The position numbers were made by a program, and so were the translations under genes. A stretch of 55,954 nucleotides of DNA from an uncultured Pseudomonadota bacterium (GTDB lineage Bacteria; Myxococcota_A; UBA796; SXON01), in the NCBI GenBank assembly GCA_903921785.1, contig CAIXRH010000125.1, positions 1 to 55,954 of the forward strand, in the 5' to 3' direction. Positions 6,902 to 15,406 of the stretch are shown one piece after another. Under the pieces are notes generated by a model. The model saw only the letters and a list, made by a program, of their open reading frames with translations. It did no database searches and was not told where the DNA came from. Position 1 is the first letter of the stretch, and each line of letters opens with the position of its first letter.

Positions 6902-8830
6902 TCAGAGGGTGCGCAGATACGCCTCGAGGTCGGTGAGCTCGGCGTCAGAGAGCCAGGCCGCGTCGCCCATGTGGTGCTCGGTCGTCCCCTCCAAGACGGC
7001 GCGGAGCGTGGGCGCCGAGCCATCGTGCAGGTAGGGCGCCGTAGACTCCACGCCGATGAGCGAGGGGGTGTCCACACCGGTGAGCCCGTACAGGTCGTGC
7101 GGCGACTGGTCGGTGTAGTAGGGCGCGTAGTGACAGTCGTCGCAGCCGACGTCGTCTCGCTCGAAGAGGGCCCGCCCGCGGTCCACGTCGGGGCCGGTGC
7201 GGCCGCGGTTCTTGTGGTCGATCTCCCGGGTGAGGTCGAGGAACGCGGCGACGGCGTTGTACTCGGTCTCCGTGCCGTTTCGCCCACCGATGCGCACCTG
7301 GCTGGTGATGCGCACCTCCTCCGCCACCGCCAGCACCCCGTTGGTCCAGGTGTACGGAGGCGTCTGGGTGACTGGACCCGCGAGCGACAGGGTCTGGCGG
7401 AGCACGCCGTCCACCTCCATCCAGCCGAGGCCGTCGTTGCGGGTCTCGAAGTGGCAGGTGCTGCAGCTCACGCCGGACAGCGGGGTGGTGATCAGCGGGT
7501 TGAGCGCCGAGTTGAACAGGGTCTGCCCGTAGAGCACCTGGTCGTCCAGCGCCGGCGCCGCCAGCACCACCGGCGCCTCGGTGGCCACGACGACCGAGGT
7601 CTCGGCGACGCTCCCCAGATCCAGCTGCGCCTTGAGCTCGGCCCGCGCGCGGGTGAACGGCAGCTCGACCAGCGAACGGTCGATCATGTGGGTGGCCCAG
7701 AGGCGGCCGTCGTCGGTGAAGGTGAGGCCACGGGGTCCCTCGGCACCCGTGCCGACGTAGGTCGACGGGGCACGCGACAACCCCTGCCCGTACTCCACGA
7801 AGGTGGACGGGTCGGTGGCCATCGCGACGACCACCCGCGAGCCCTCCATGGGCGCCCACAGCTCCGCGCCGTCCGGCGAGAAGGTGATGCCGGCGAGGAA
7901 GCTGCGCACGGCCTGCATCGCGCCGATGTCGTCGATCGCGGCGTTGCCCGTGGCGTAGAGCTGCGTGACCTCGGTGGTGGGCATCCCCGAACCGTCGACC
8001 GACCAGAACGCCACGACGGGGTTGTTGGGCCCGACGGCCAGCCCGAGCTTCTCGTAGCGCTCGGCCGGGTCCTGCTCGAGCGCCTCCTCCTCGGTCTTGT
8101 GGTTCGGGAGCGCCGTGTTGTCGACATACAGGAGCGGCGCGGCGAGCGCGGTTCCGGCGGGGTCGTAGGCGGGCTCCCCGGTGACCCGACGGGAGTACTT
8201 CAGGTTCTCGCCGGAGTGCCCGCCGCCGTAGACCTCCGGGATCTCCAGGGCCACCGCCACGGGCGCTTCTTCCCGAAGGTTCAACGCCGAGACCGTGCCG
8301 CCGACCTGCGAGCCGACGATGAGCGTGTCTCCGCTGGGATGAAGCGCCACCCACTCCGGGCGACCCGCCACGGCGAAGCTGCGCAAAAGCGTGAAGTCCG
8401 CGTCGTACTCGCGCACTTCCTCCCCGCCGTAGAGGGCGACGTACAGCCGCTGGCCATCGCCGCTCGCCGCCATCCCGACGGGCTCGGCGCCGGTGGGGAC
8501 GACCTCCCCGAGCGCGAGGCCAGCGCCCGTTTCGTCAAGCACGGCGAGGCCGCGCTCGCTACGCAAGCTCACCACCATACGGCCGCCGAAGCGGGTGATC
8601 CGCGAGGGGAACCCGCCCACATCCAGGGAGTCCACCACGCCGGTCGCGGGATCGTAGCGGGTGACCAGCCCCTCCTCGGGGAGCACCGAGTATACGCGCT
8701 CTCCCTGATCCACCGGATCACCCCCGCCGCTGTCTTCGCCGGGAGCGGGCGCCGTGTCCTCCGGCTCCACGCAGCCGGCCAACGTGAGGGCGACGACGAC
8801 GGCGAGGGACGCGGCGGAGCGAGCGACCAT
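6902..8830 (-). CDS. lipoprotein with N-terminal beta-propeller and C-terminal di-haem cytochrome c domain
   Basis: A 642-residue predicted lipoprotein. The ATG at 8830 gives a type II signal peptide ending LTLAGC; the longer open frame upstream adds only unlikely sequence. Residues ~45-430 look like YVTN-type propeller repeats (VYSVLPEEGLVTRYDPATG, RLYVALYGGEEVREYDAD). The C-terminal third has two c-type haem motifs, C456-STC-H and C563-DDC-H, with DTPSLIGVESTAPYLHDGSAPTL wording as in the cytochrome-c-peroxidase/MauG family, and ends TDLEAYLRTL. Likely a periplasm-facing redox protein; its partner is unknown. An acidic linker follows the lipidated Cys. Confidence 0.85.
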   Translation of the reverse strand: MVARSAASLAVVVALTLAGCVEPEDTAPAPGEDSGGGDPVDQGERVYSVLPEEGLVTRYDPATGVVDSLDVGGFPSRITRFGGRMVVSLRSERGLAVLDETGAGLALGEVVPTGAEPVGMAASGDGQRLYVALYGGEEVREYDADFTLLRSFAVAGRPEWVALHPSGDTLIVGSQVGGTVSALNLREEAPVAVALEIPEVYGGGHSGENLKYSRRVTGEPAYDPAGTALAAPLLYVDNTALPNHKTEEEALEQDPAERYEKLGLAVGPNNPVVAFWSVDGSGMPTTEVTQLYATGNAAIDDIGAMQAVRSFLAGITFSPDGAELWAPMEGSRVVVAMATDPSTFVEYGQGLSRAPSTYVGTGAEGPRGLTFTDDGRLWATHMIDRSLVELPFTRARAELKAQLDLGSVAETSVVVATEAPVVLAAPALDDQVLYGQTLFNSALNPLITTPLSGVSCSTCHFETRNDGLGWMEVDGVLRQTLSLAGPVTQTPPYTWTNGVLAVAEEVRITSQVRIGGRNGTETEYNAVAAFLDLTREIDHKNRGRTGPDVDRGRALFERDDVGCDDCHYAPYYTDQSPHDLYGLTGVDTPSLIGVESTAPYLHDGSAPTLRAVLEGTTEHHMGDAAWLSDAELTDLEAYLRTL

Positions 8831-8969
8831 GCCCTTCGCTAACCCATGCGGCGGCCGGGTACTCTGCATCCACACGATCCTCACCGAGGCGCCGCCGACG
8901 CTCGTCCTGGCTCGCGACGGTTGAGCCGGGCTGGGAGGGGGGACCAAAACCAAAGAATTGAACAACGAT

Positions 8970-9043
8970 CTGGGCGATGCGCGGATCACGGTCCGCGTTG
9001 CCGCGGCGCCGACCGCTGCGCATCGCGGCGCCGCCGGGCGTCG
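8970..9043 (+). repeat. repeat family B, copy 1 (imperfect palindrome)
   Basis: Begins TCTGGGCGATGCGC. GCGATGCGC (8974-8982) pairs perfectly with GCGCATCGC (9018-9026), with an inner CGGA/TCCG hairpin. It ends ATCGCGGCGCCGCCGGGCG, shared with copy 2. It lies between divergent genes and stops ~14 bases before the small lipoprotein gene. Confidence 0.75.
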
Positions 9044-9057
9044 GCTATGCTGGGAGC

Positions 9058-9522
9058 ATGAACCGTCACTTCCAAGCCCTCCCGCTCCTCGCAATCGGGC
9101 TGGGGGGCTGCGGCACGCCCCCGCCCGCAGACTCGGCCGGCGACTCCGCGGTCGACTCCGGGACCGACTCCGGCGACACCGCGGCCGCGTGCAACCCGCC
9201 TGCCGACGGAGTCGTGCCCGCCGGATCCTGGAAGAACGAGGAGTACCACGCCTTCACGATCGCCGAGGACAGCTCGGTGTTCTTCTACGCCTGCGTGGAC
9301 CTCGCCTCCGCAGAGACGGCGACCGTCACCGCCGGCGCCGTGGATTGGCCCCTTTCCTGGCGGATCAACACCTCGCCCGACACCGCCGACAACCACTGGG
9401 AGGGTCGCGCTACCGGCACCTTCTGTGCCGACACCGCCTCGCTCACCTGGGCGCCGCTCGAGACCGCGCCCACGACGTACCGACGGGTGTCCCCGGACGA
9501 GATGCCCGACATGTGCGACTGA
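9058..9522 (+). CDS. small lipoprotein of unknown function
   Basis: A 154-residue protein starting MNRHFQALPLLAIGLGGCG, a clear lipoprotein signal with the lipidated Cys at residue 18. An acidic Ser/Asp/Thr/Gly linker follows (DSAGDSAVDSGTDSGDTAA), then a small globular domain with four Cys (ACNPP, FYACVDL, TFCAD, DMCD) that could form disulfides after export. I do not recognise the fold. The ATG has a GGGAG almost directly before it. Repeat family B copy 1 fills its leader. A longer in-frame extension exists but would destroy the signal peptide. Confidence 0.75.
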   Translation: MNRHFQALPLLAIGLGGCGTPPPADSAGDSAVDSGTDSGDTAAACNPPADGVVPAGSWKNEEYHAFTIAEDSSVFFYACVDLASAETATVTAGAVDWPLSWRINTSPDTADNHWEGRATGTFCADTASLTWAPLETAPTTYRRVSPDEMPDMCD

Positions 9523-9607
9523 CGCCGCCGGCCCGCCGCCGCCGCTCTCCCCGCGCCGTACTCCCCGCCACCGACGCGCCGTCGCGGTCGGTGCTACACG
9601 TCCCCGC

Positions 9608-10102
9608 ATGATCCCCTCGATCGGCCTCCGCTCTCGTGTCAAGCGCGCCCTCGGCCTCGGCGGCCGCACGTCGCTCCACCCCGGCGACGTGGCGCCCGAC
9701 CTCGACGTGGCCGACGCCTCCGGAAAACGCTGGACGCTCGCCGAGCTCCGCGGCCAGCGCGCCGTCGTCTACTTCTACCCGAAGGACGACACACCCGGCT
9801 GCACCCGCGAAGCCTGCGACCTCCGCGACCGTCACGCCGGCCTCGGCGCCGTGGTCCTCGGGGTGAGCACCGACGAAGCCGCGAGCCACCGCGCCTTCGC
9901 CCAGAAGTTCAACCTCCCCTTCCCGCTGCTCGCCGACGTCGGCGGCGCCATGGCCCGCCGCTGGGGCGTCCTCGACGGCGCGAACGCCCGCCGCGCCACC
10001 TTCGTCCTCGACCGCGAGGGGCGCATCGCCGCGGTGTGGGACCCCGTGAAGGTGGACGGCCACGGCGCGGAAGTCGCCGCGGCGGTGGCCGAGCTTCCCT
10101 GA
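9608..10102 (+). CDS. bcp: peroxiredoxin, BCP/PrxQ type
   Basis: Thiol peroxidase of 164 residues that reduces hydrogen and organic peroxides. The peroxidatic Cys65 sits in DDTPGCTREACDLRD, and Cys70 five residues later is the resolving cysteine of the alpha-2 PrxQ subtype, giving an atypical 2-Cys mechanism with an intramolecular disulfide. YFYPKDDTPGC and the later FPLLADVGG and RRATFVLDREG segments are family-typical. The ATG at 9608 is chosen because upstream in-frame sequence is Pro/Arg-rich and unlike the family. It is convergent with the histidine kinase gene, with a 3-base gap. Confidence 0.92.
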   Translation: MIPSIGLRSRVKRALGLGGRTSLHPGDVAPDLDVADASGKRWTLAELRGQRAVVYFYPKDDTPGCTREACDLRDRHAGLGAVVLGVSTDEAASHRAFAQKFNLPFPLLADVGGAMARRWGVLDGANARRATFVLDREGRIAAVWDPVKVDGHGAEVAAAVAELP

Positions 10103-10105
10103 GGG

Positions 10106-11353
10106 CTACGGCAGCGCCCCGAGCTCCACCTCAAATACGCTCCCGCCCCCGTCACGGGGCCGGTAGCGCACCTCGCCGCCGTGGTGCCGGACGATCTCCC
10201 GCACGAGCGCGAGGCCCAGGCCCACGCCGCCGTCGCGGCCCTCGGCGTGGCCCGAAGCCCGGTAGAACGGCTCGAAGATGCGCTCCCGGTCCGGCTCGGG
10301 GACCCCGGGGCCGCGATCCGAGACGGCCACGAACGCGCGCCCGCCCTCCGCACGCACCTCGGCCTCGATCGCCGCGCCGCCGCCGTACCGTCGCGCGTTC
10401 TCGAGCAGGTTGCGCACCGCCCGCCGGAGCATCCGCGCGTCCGCCACGACCTCGGTCGCCGCGCCGGAGACGCTCGCCCCGACCCGCGCGCCCTCCTCGG
10501 CCACCAACGCCAGCACGTCCACCGGCTCGCGCGGCCCGGGCTCGGGGCGGGCCTGGAGGCGGCTGGCGAGGAGGAGGTCGCCGACCAGGGCGTCGAGCTC
10601 CTCGATGTCCCGGCTCGCGTCCGCCACGATCGCGGTCTTCTCGGCGGTGCCGTCGTCGAGGAGCTCCACCGCCATCCGCACGCGGGCGAGCGGGCTCCGC
10701 AGCTCGTGCGAAGCGCTGGCGAGCATCGCGCGCTGGCCGTCGAGGAGCGCCTGCACCCGATCCGCCGCGTGGTTGAAGCCGCGCCCGAGCCGCGCCACCT
10801 CGTCGTGGCCGCGGACGGGGTAGCGCGCCGAGAGCTCCCCACGCCCCCACCGGTCCACGATCCGGCGGAGCAGCTCGATCCGCCACGTGATCCGCCGCGC
10901 CACGGGCAGCGTGAGGATCGAGGTGACCAGCACCAGCACCACCAGGCCCACCACGAAGTGCCGGTAGTCCCAACGCCAGTGGTGGCTCAGGCCGAGCCAG
11001 CGGCCGTCCGCGAGGTGCACCGCCGCGGCGGGCCCGCCTTCCCACGACAACCACTGCACCTCGCCCTGCCGCGGGTCCGGCTGCGTGAGCAGGTCGCCAG
11101 ACCAGCCGATCGGGTGCAGCGCCGAATCCCACAGGGTGAGCCCGACGTGGAGCCGCTCTCCGAGCGCGGCGGTGCTGCTCTTCGGGTCGGCGGGGTCGAT
11201 CTGGGCGGCGACGAGCTCCGCCGCCGGCTGAAGCGGCTCGGGGAGCTGCCGGCCATCGAACAGGAGCTGGGCCACGAAGCCAGAGGCGGCCACCGACACG
11301 AACGCGATGACCACGAAGGCCGCGTAGATCTGGAGGTAGAGGTGCCGTCTCAT
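10106..11353 (-). CDS. sensor histidine kinase, CpxA-like
   Basis: Membrane sensor kinase of 415 residues. A first membrane segment (~9-29), a ~100-residue periplasmic domain, a second segment (~132-150), a HAMP region and the H-box ASASHELRSPLARVRM with His216 are visible. The ATPase has the N-box NLLENARRYG, DRGPGVP, FEPFYR and GVGLGLALV. Its start overlaps the response regulator stop by 4 bases, and a CpxP-like gene precedes the regulator, so it most likely senses envelope stress or metal excess and phosphorylates the neighbouring regulator. Stimulus inferred from context. Confidence 0.92.
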   Translation of the reverse strand: MRRHLYLQIYAAFVVIAFVSVAASGFVAQLLFDGRQLPEPLQPAAELVAAQIDPADPKSSTAALGERLHVGLTLWDSALHPIGWSGDLLTQPDPRQGEVQWLSWEGGPAAAVHLADGRWLGLSHHWRWDYRHFVVGLVVLVLVTSILTLPVARRITWRIELLRRIVDRWGRGELSARYPVRGHDEVARLGRGFNHAADRVQALLDGQRAMLASASHELRSPLARVRMAVELLDDGTAEKTAIVADASRDIEELDALVGDLLLASRLQARPEPGPREPVDVLALVAEEGARVGASVSGAATEVVADARMLRRAVRNLLENARRYGGGAAIEAEVRAEGGRAFVAVSDRGPGVPEPDRERIFEPFYRASGHAEGRDGGVGLGLALVREIVRHHGGEVRYRPRDGGGSVFEVELGALP

Positions 11354-12027
11354 CGCGTGAAAACGTACCCGGCGCCGCGGAGCGTCAGGATGCGGCGGGG
11401 GCTCTTCGCGTCGTCGCCGATGGCGGCGCGGATCCGGGAGATGTGAACGTCGATGCTGCGGTCGAACGCCTCGAGCTCCTCGCCGCGCACCTTCTCCATG
11501 AGCTGCGCGCGGCTGAGCACCTTCCCCGCGTTCTCGGCGAGCACCCGCAGGAGCTCGAACTGGTGGCCGGTGAGCGGGCGCGCTTCGCCGCCGACCCGCA
11601 CCTGCCGCGCGTCGCGGTCGATCTCCAGGTCGTCAAAACGGAGGAGGCCGGTGGCGGAGGGCGCGCCGCCGCGGCGGAGGATCGCCTTGATCCTGGCCAG
11701 GAGCTCCCGGGGGTTGAAAGGCTTCGGGAGGTAGTCGTCGGCGCCGAGCTCCAGGCCGACGATGCGATCAAGCTCGTCGCCGCGGGCGGTGAGCATCACC
11801 ACCGGCACCGTGCTGGTGGCGCGGAGCTGGCGGAGCACCTCGAAGCCTTCGAGGTCGGGGAGCATCACGTCGAGCACGACCGCGTCGAACCCGCCGGCAC
11901 GGGCGCGGGCGAGGCCCGAACGCCCGTCCGGCGCCCGCTCCACCACGACGCCGCGCTGGCCGAGCCAGGTGGCGAGCATCGCGGCGAGGCGGTCGTCGTC
12001 GTCGACGAGGAGGACGCGGTCGGACAT
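11350..12027 (-). CDS. response regulator, OmpR/CpxR family
   Basis: Cytoplasmic transcription regulator of 225 residues. The receiver domain has acidic residues DDDD near the start, phospho-acceptor Asp53 in VVLDVMLPD, the Thr of MLTARGD and Lys103 in YLPKPF. The C-terminal winged-helix domain shows LTGHQFELLRVLAENAGKVL, RSIDVHISRIR and GAGYVF. It is co-transcribed with, and 4-base overlapped by, the kinase downstream, and lies 12 bases after the CpxP-like gene, so it probably autoregulates this operon; no operator was identified. Confidence 0.94.
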   Translation of the reverse strand: MSDRVLLVDDDDRLAAMLATWLGQRGVVVERAPDGRSGLARARAGGFDAVVLDVMLPDLEGFEVLRQLRATSTVPVVMLTARGDELDRIVGLELGADDYLPKPFNPRELLARIKAILRRGGAPSATGLLRFDDLEIDRDARQVRVGGEARPLTGHQFELLRVLAENAGKVLSRAQLMEKVRGEELEAFDRSIDVHISRIRAAIGDDAKSPRRILTLRGAGYVFTR

Positions 12028-12039
12028 GACGGCGAGAAC

Positions 12040-12651
12040 CTACTCCCCGTGGAACTTCGCCGCCGCATCGGCGAGCTCGGTGCGCTGCTCGGGGGTGAGC
12101 GCGCGGGCCACGTCCACGATGCCGCCGACGGCGATCTTGCTCGCTTCATCGGCGAGCGCGAGGCCCTCCTTGCGCAGCGTCTCCACCTCGTCGGCGTTGA
12201 CCTCCGGGGCGGTGAGCGCGGCGCGGAAGTCCTGGCGGAGCGCGTCGTGGTCGTCCTTCAGGTCCCAGAGCTGGGGCGCGACGCGGTCGAGGACGGCGTC
12301 CACCTGGGCGGTCTGGGCGTCGGTGGCGTCCACCTTGCCGAGCATGAACCCTGCGCCCTTGCCCAGGTGCTCGCGCAGCTCCTCGGCCGACTTCGGCGCG
12401 TCGTGGTGGAACGGCCCGCAGCCGCCCATTCCAGCGGCGTGCGCCACGGCCAGCGGCACGCCGACCAGGAAGCCGAGGAACAGGGTAGCGCCGAAGATGC
12501 GGCGGAAGAACCCGCCACGGCGACGCCCGTGGTGGCCACAGCGCCCGTTCTGGCAGTGGCCGCCGCGACCGCAACGGCCGTTCTTCGGGGACTCGTTTTT
12601 GGACTCGGGGGTGGGGGTGGACTCGGGGGCGACGGTTTCGGTGTCGGACAT
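12040..12651 (-). CDS. CpxP/Spy-like membrane-anchored protein with Cys/His-rich N-terminus
   Basis: A 203-residue protein and first gene of the kinase/regulator operon. A strong AAGGAG lies just before the ATG at 12651. Residues ~26-41 form a Cys/His/Arg patch (Cys27, Cys33, Cys38; His32, His40, His41), then a membrane segment (~53-73), then GMGGCGPFHHD and a mostly helical domain ending with the LTPEQRTEL motif of Spy/CpxP proteins. These family members are periplasmic chaperones or inhibitors that hold the sensor kinase off and respond to metals or misfolded protein. The N-terminal Cys/His cluster, predicted cytosolic, is unusual and suggests metal binding. Confidence 0.75.
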   Translation of the reverse strand: MSDTETVAPESTPTPESKNESPKNGRCGRGGHCQNGRCGHHGRRRGGFFRRIFGATLFLGFLVGVPLAVAHAAGMGGCGPFHHDAPKSAEELREHLGKGAGFMLGKVDATDAQTAQVDAVLDRVAPQLWDLKDDHDALRQDFRAALTAPEVNADEVETLRKEGLALADEASKIAVGGIVDVARALTPEQRTELADAAAKFHGE

Positions 12652-12741
12652 CTTCTTCTCCTTCGGGTTGAGGGCCGCAGCGGCCACGGGAAGAGCTTCG
12701 TCCCCGACCATGAAGCGCGGTTGTCCCGAAGGTGAAGTTGT

Positions 12742-13086
12742 GTGAAGCCGGGTTACCCGGAGGCGGTGACCCCGGCCGTCCTCGCCGCCGAGCTGCTCGC
12801 CGGCCTCCGCGCCCAGCTCCCGCCCGACGTGAAGCTCGCCGGCTTCGAGGTGGCGATCGGTGAGCTGGTGGACGTGGACGTCGCCGCGCTCGTCCGCGAA
12901 CTGCGCGCCGGGGCCGGAGTCGTCGACGTGCAGGTCAAGCGCGTGGCCGCCCTCTACCGGTGCCTGGACTGTGGCGCCGAGTACCCGCCGGAGGAGAGTC
13001 CGTGTCCGGTGTGCGGGAGCGCGCGGGCGGAGCTGGTCAGCGGAGACGAGCTGACGATCACGAGGGCCTGGGCCGCACCCGGGTGA
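12742..13086 (+). CDS. hypA: HypA-like zinc/nickel metallochaperone homologue lacking the N-terminal MHE motif
   Basis: A 114-residue protein with the HypA C-terminal half: the zinc site C74-LDC-77 and C88-PVC-91 in a YRC...CGAEYPP context, followed by ELVSGDELTI. HypA delivers nickel to [NiFe]-hydrogenase or urease and normally begins MHE, whose His2 binds nickel. Here the N-terminus reads MKPGYPEAVTPAVLAAELL from a GTG start, so the nickel site is absent unless the start is misplaced; no MHE occurs in frame upstream. No hydrogenase or urease genes are in view. Divergent from the CpxP-like gene and upstream of malic enzyme. Confidence 0.7.
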   Translation: MKPGYPEAVTPAVLAAELLAGLRAQLPPDVKLAGFEVAIGELVDVDVAALVRELRAGAGVVDVQVKRVAALYRCLDCGAEYPPEESPCPVCGSARAELVSGDELTITRAWAAPG

Positions 13087-13129
13087 GCCGCCCCCCGCGC
13101 CGGGATATGCGCGCCGGCCCGGAGGAAGG

Positions 13130-15406
13130 ATGAGCTTCAAACGCGACGCCCTCGACTACCACAGCGAAGGCCGCCCCGGAAAGATCGAGATTGTCCCGAC
13201 CAAGGCGCTGCTCACCCAGCGGGACCTCTCGCTCGCCTACACCCCCGGCGTCGCCGAGCCCTGCCTCGCCATCCACGCCCGCCCCGACGATGTCTACAAG
13301 TACACGGCCAAGGGGAACCTCGTCGCGGTGGTCACCAACGGCACCGCCGTCCTTGGCCTCGGCAACATCGGCCCGATGGCCGGCAAGCCGGTGATGGAGG
13401 GCAAAAGCAACCTCTTCAAGAAGTTCGCCGACATCGACTCGGTGGACATCGAGCTCGACGCCAAGACTCCCGCCGAGGTCATCGCCGCGGTGAAGGCGAT
13501 CGCCCCCACCTTCGGCGGCATCAACCTCGAAGACATCAAGTCCCCCGACTGTTTTGAGATCGAGCGGGAGCTCCAGGAGCTCTGCGACATCCCGGTCTTC
13601 CACGACGATCAGCACGGCACCGCGATCATCGCCGGCGCGGGCATCCTCAACGCCTGCCAGATCACCAACCGCCAGCTCCCCGACATCAAGGTGGTCTTCA
13701 GCGGCGCCGGCGCCGCGGCCATCGCCACTGCGCGCATGCTCGTGTCGCTCGGCGTGCAGCGCGAACACATCTGGATGTGCGACGCGGAGGGGCTGCTCTA
13801 CAACGGCCGCAAGGAGGACGTCTTCCCGGAGAAGATGGTCTTCGCCCAGGGCACCGAGCCCAAGGCGCTCAAGGACGTCATCGGCGGCGCCGACGTGTTC
13901 ATCGGCCTCTCCGTCGGCGGCGTGCTCAAGCCCGAGCTGCTGCTGAAGATGAACCCGGCCCCGATCATCTTCGCGATGGCCAACCCGGAGCCGGAGATCC
14001 ACTACGACGAGGCCAAGGCCATCCGGCCGGACGCCATCGTGGCCACCGGCCGCAGCGACTACCCGAACCAGGTCAACAACGTCCTCGGGTTCCCCTTCGT
14101 CTTCCGCGGCGCGCTCGACTGCCGCGCCCGCAAGATCAACGAAGCGATGAAGATCGCCGCCGTGCACGCGCTCGCCGCGCTGGCCCAGGAGGAGGTGCCC
14201 GACGAGGTGCTCACCGCCTACAAGCTCGATCTCATCCACTTCGGCCCCGACTACATCATCCCCAAGCCGTTCGACCCGCGGGTGCTGCTCTGGGTCGCCC
14301 CCGCCGTCGCCAAGGCCGCGGCGGAGACGGGCGTGGCCCGCGAGCCGATCGCCGACCTCGTGGCCTACCGCGCCAAGCTCGAGCGGATGCTGGAGCGCAG
14401 CAAGGAGGTGCTCCGGCCGGTCATGTCCCGGGCCCAGAAGAACCTCCGCCGCATCGTGTTCTTCGACGGCGCCCACCCCCGGGTGATCCGCGCCGCGCAG
14501 ATCCTGGTGGAGCAGGGCATCTGCCACCCCATCCTCGTGGGCGAGGAGTGGAAGGTGCTCAAGCGCGCCGAAGAGCAGAAGGTCACCCTCGACGGCATCG
14601 AGATCATCGACGCGCGCAACGGCGAGCGGTTCGACCGCTACGCCGAGCAGCTCTGGAAACAACGCCAGCGCCAGGGCATGACGCGCAACGCCGCCCGCCA
14701 GTGGGTGCATCGCCCCGTGGCCTACGGCGCGATGATGGTACAGCTCGGCGACGCCGACGGCATGGTGGGCGGGCTCACCACCCCCTACGCGGAGACCCTG
14801 AGGCCCGCCCTGCAGATCATCGGGCAGGACCCCAAGGTGAAGTGTGTGAGCGGCGTCTACGTGATGCTGTTCAAGAACCGGGTGTTCTTCCTGGGCGACT
14901 GCACGGTGAACATCCTCCCCAGCATCGAGCAGATGGCGCAGATCGCGATCAACACCGCGCGCGTGGCCGAATCGCTCGGCTACAAGCCGCGCGTGGCGAT
15001 GCTCTCGTACTCCGACTTCGGCGAGCACCGCGACAACCCGGAGGTCACCAAGATCCCCGCGGCGATCGAGATCGTGCGGAAGGTCTGGCCGGAGCTGGTC
15101 ATCGACGGCGAGATGCAGGCGGACACGGCGGTCAACGCCGAGCTCGCCGCGGGGGACTTCCCCTTCTCCGCCATCCAGGGCGACGCCAACGTGCTCATCT
15201 TCCCCGGCCTCGCGTCGGGCAACATCGCCTACAAGCTGCTCCGGGAGCTCGGTGGCGCCACCGCCATCGGCCCGGTCATCACCGGGCTTCGCCGCCCGGT
15301 CAACGTCCTCGCCCTCGGCGCCAACGTCAGCGACATCGTGAACATGGCCGCCCTCACCGTCCACCAGGTCCTCGCGCATGAGGGCCGCGGAGTCTCCCAT
15401 GGCTGA
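13130..15406 (+). CDS. maeB: NADP-dependent malic enzyme, MaeB type with phosphotransacetylase-like C-terminus
   Basis: A 758-residue cytoplasmic enzyme that oxidatively decarboxylates malate to pyruvate with NADP reduction. The catalytic half shows [51 protein letters not shown] and [12 protein letters not shown], followed by a dinucleotide fold ([15 protein letters not shown]). From ~430 on, a PTA_PTB-like domain ([16 protein letters not shown] onward) makes this the large MaeB class, in which that domain is regulatory (acetyl-CoA). A GGAAGG lies before the ATG at 13130. The stop overlaps the start of the next gene. Confidence 0.95.
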   Translation: MSFKRDALDYHSEGRPGKIEIVPTKALLTQRDLSLAYTPGVAEPCLAIHARPDDVYKYTAKGNLVAVVTNGTAVLGLGNIGPMAGKPVMEGKSNLFKKFADIDSVDIELDAKTPAEVIAAVKAIAPTFGGINLEDIKSPDCFEIERELQELCDIPVFHDDQHGTAIIAGAGILNACQITNRQLPDIKVVFSGAGAAAIATARMLVSLGVQREHIWMCDAEGLLYNGRKEDVFPEKMVFAQGTEPKALKDVIGGADVFIGLSVGGVLKPELLLKMNPAPIIFAMANPEPEIHYDEAKAIRPDAIVATGRSDYPNQVNNVLGFPFVFRGALDCRARKINEAMKIAAVHALAALAQEEVPDEVLTAYKLDLIHFGPDYIIPKPFDPRVLLWVAPAVAKAAAETGVAREPIADLVAYRAKLERMLERSKEVLRPVMSRAQKNLRRIVFFDGAHPRVIRAAQILVEQGICHPILVGEEWKVLKRAEEQKVTLDGIEIIDARNGERFDRYAEQLWKQRQRQGMTRNAARQWVHRPVAYGAMMVQLGDADGMVGGLTTPYAETLRPALQIIGQDPKVKCVSGVYVMLFKNRVFFLGDCTVNILPSIEQMAQIAINTARVAESLGYKPRVAMLSYSDFGEHRDNPEVTKIPAAIEIVRKVWPELVIDGEMQADTAVNAELAAGDFPFSAIQGDANVLIFPGLASGNIAYKLLRELGGATAIGPVITGLRRPVNVLALGANVSDIVNMAALTVHQVLAHEGRGVSHG

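Noticed and set aside
2485-7287. A 1600-codon minus-strand open frame across lpxA, tsaC and the aldo/keto reductase
   Set aside because: It is a high-G+C shadow of genes in other frames, is Arg/Gly/Pro-rich, and crosses the repeat region.
12742-13086. A hydrogenase maturation cluster around hypA
   Set aside because: No hypB, hypC-F or hydrogenase subunit is present in the window.
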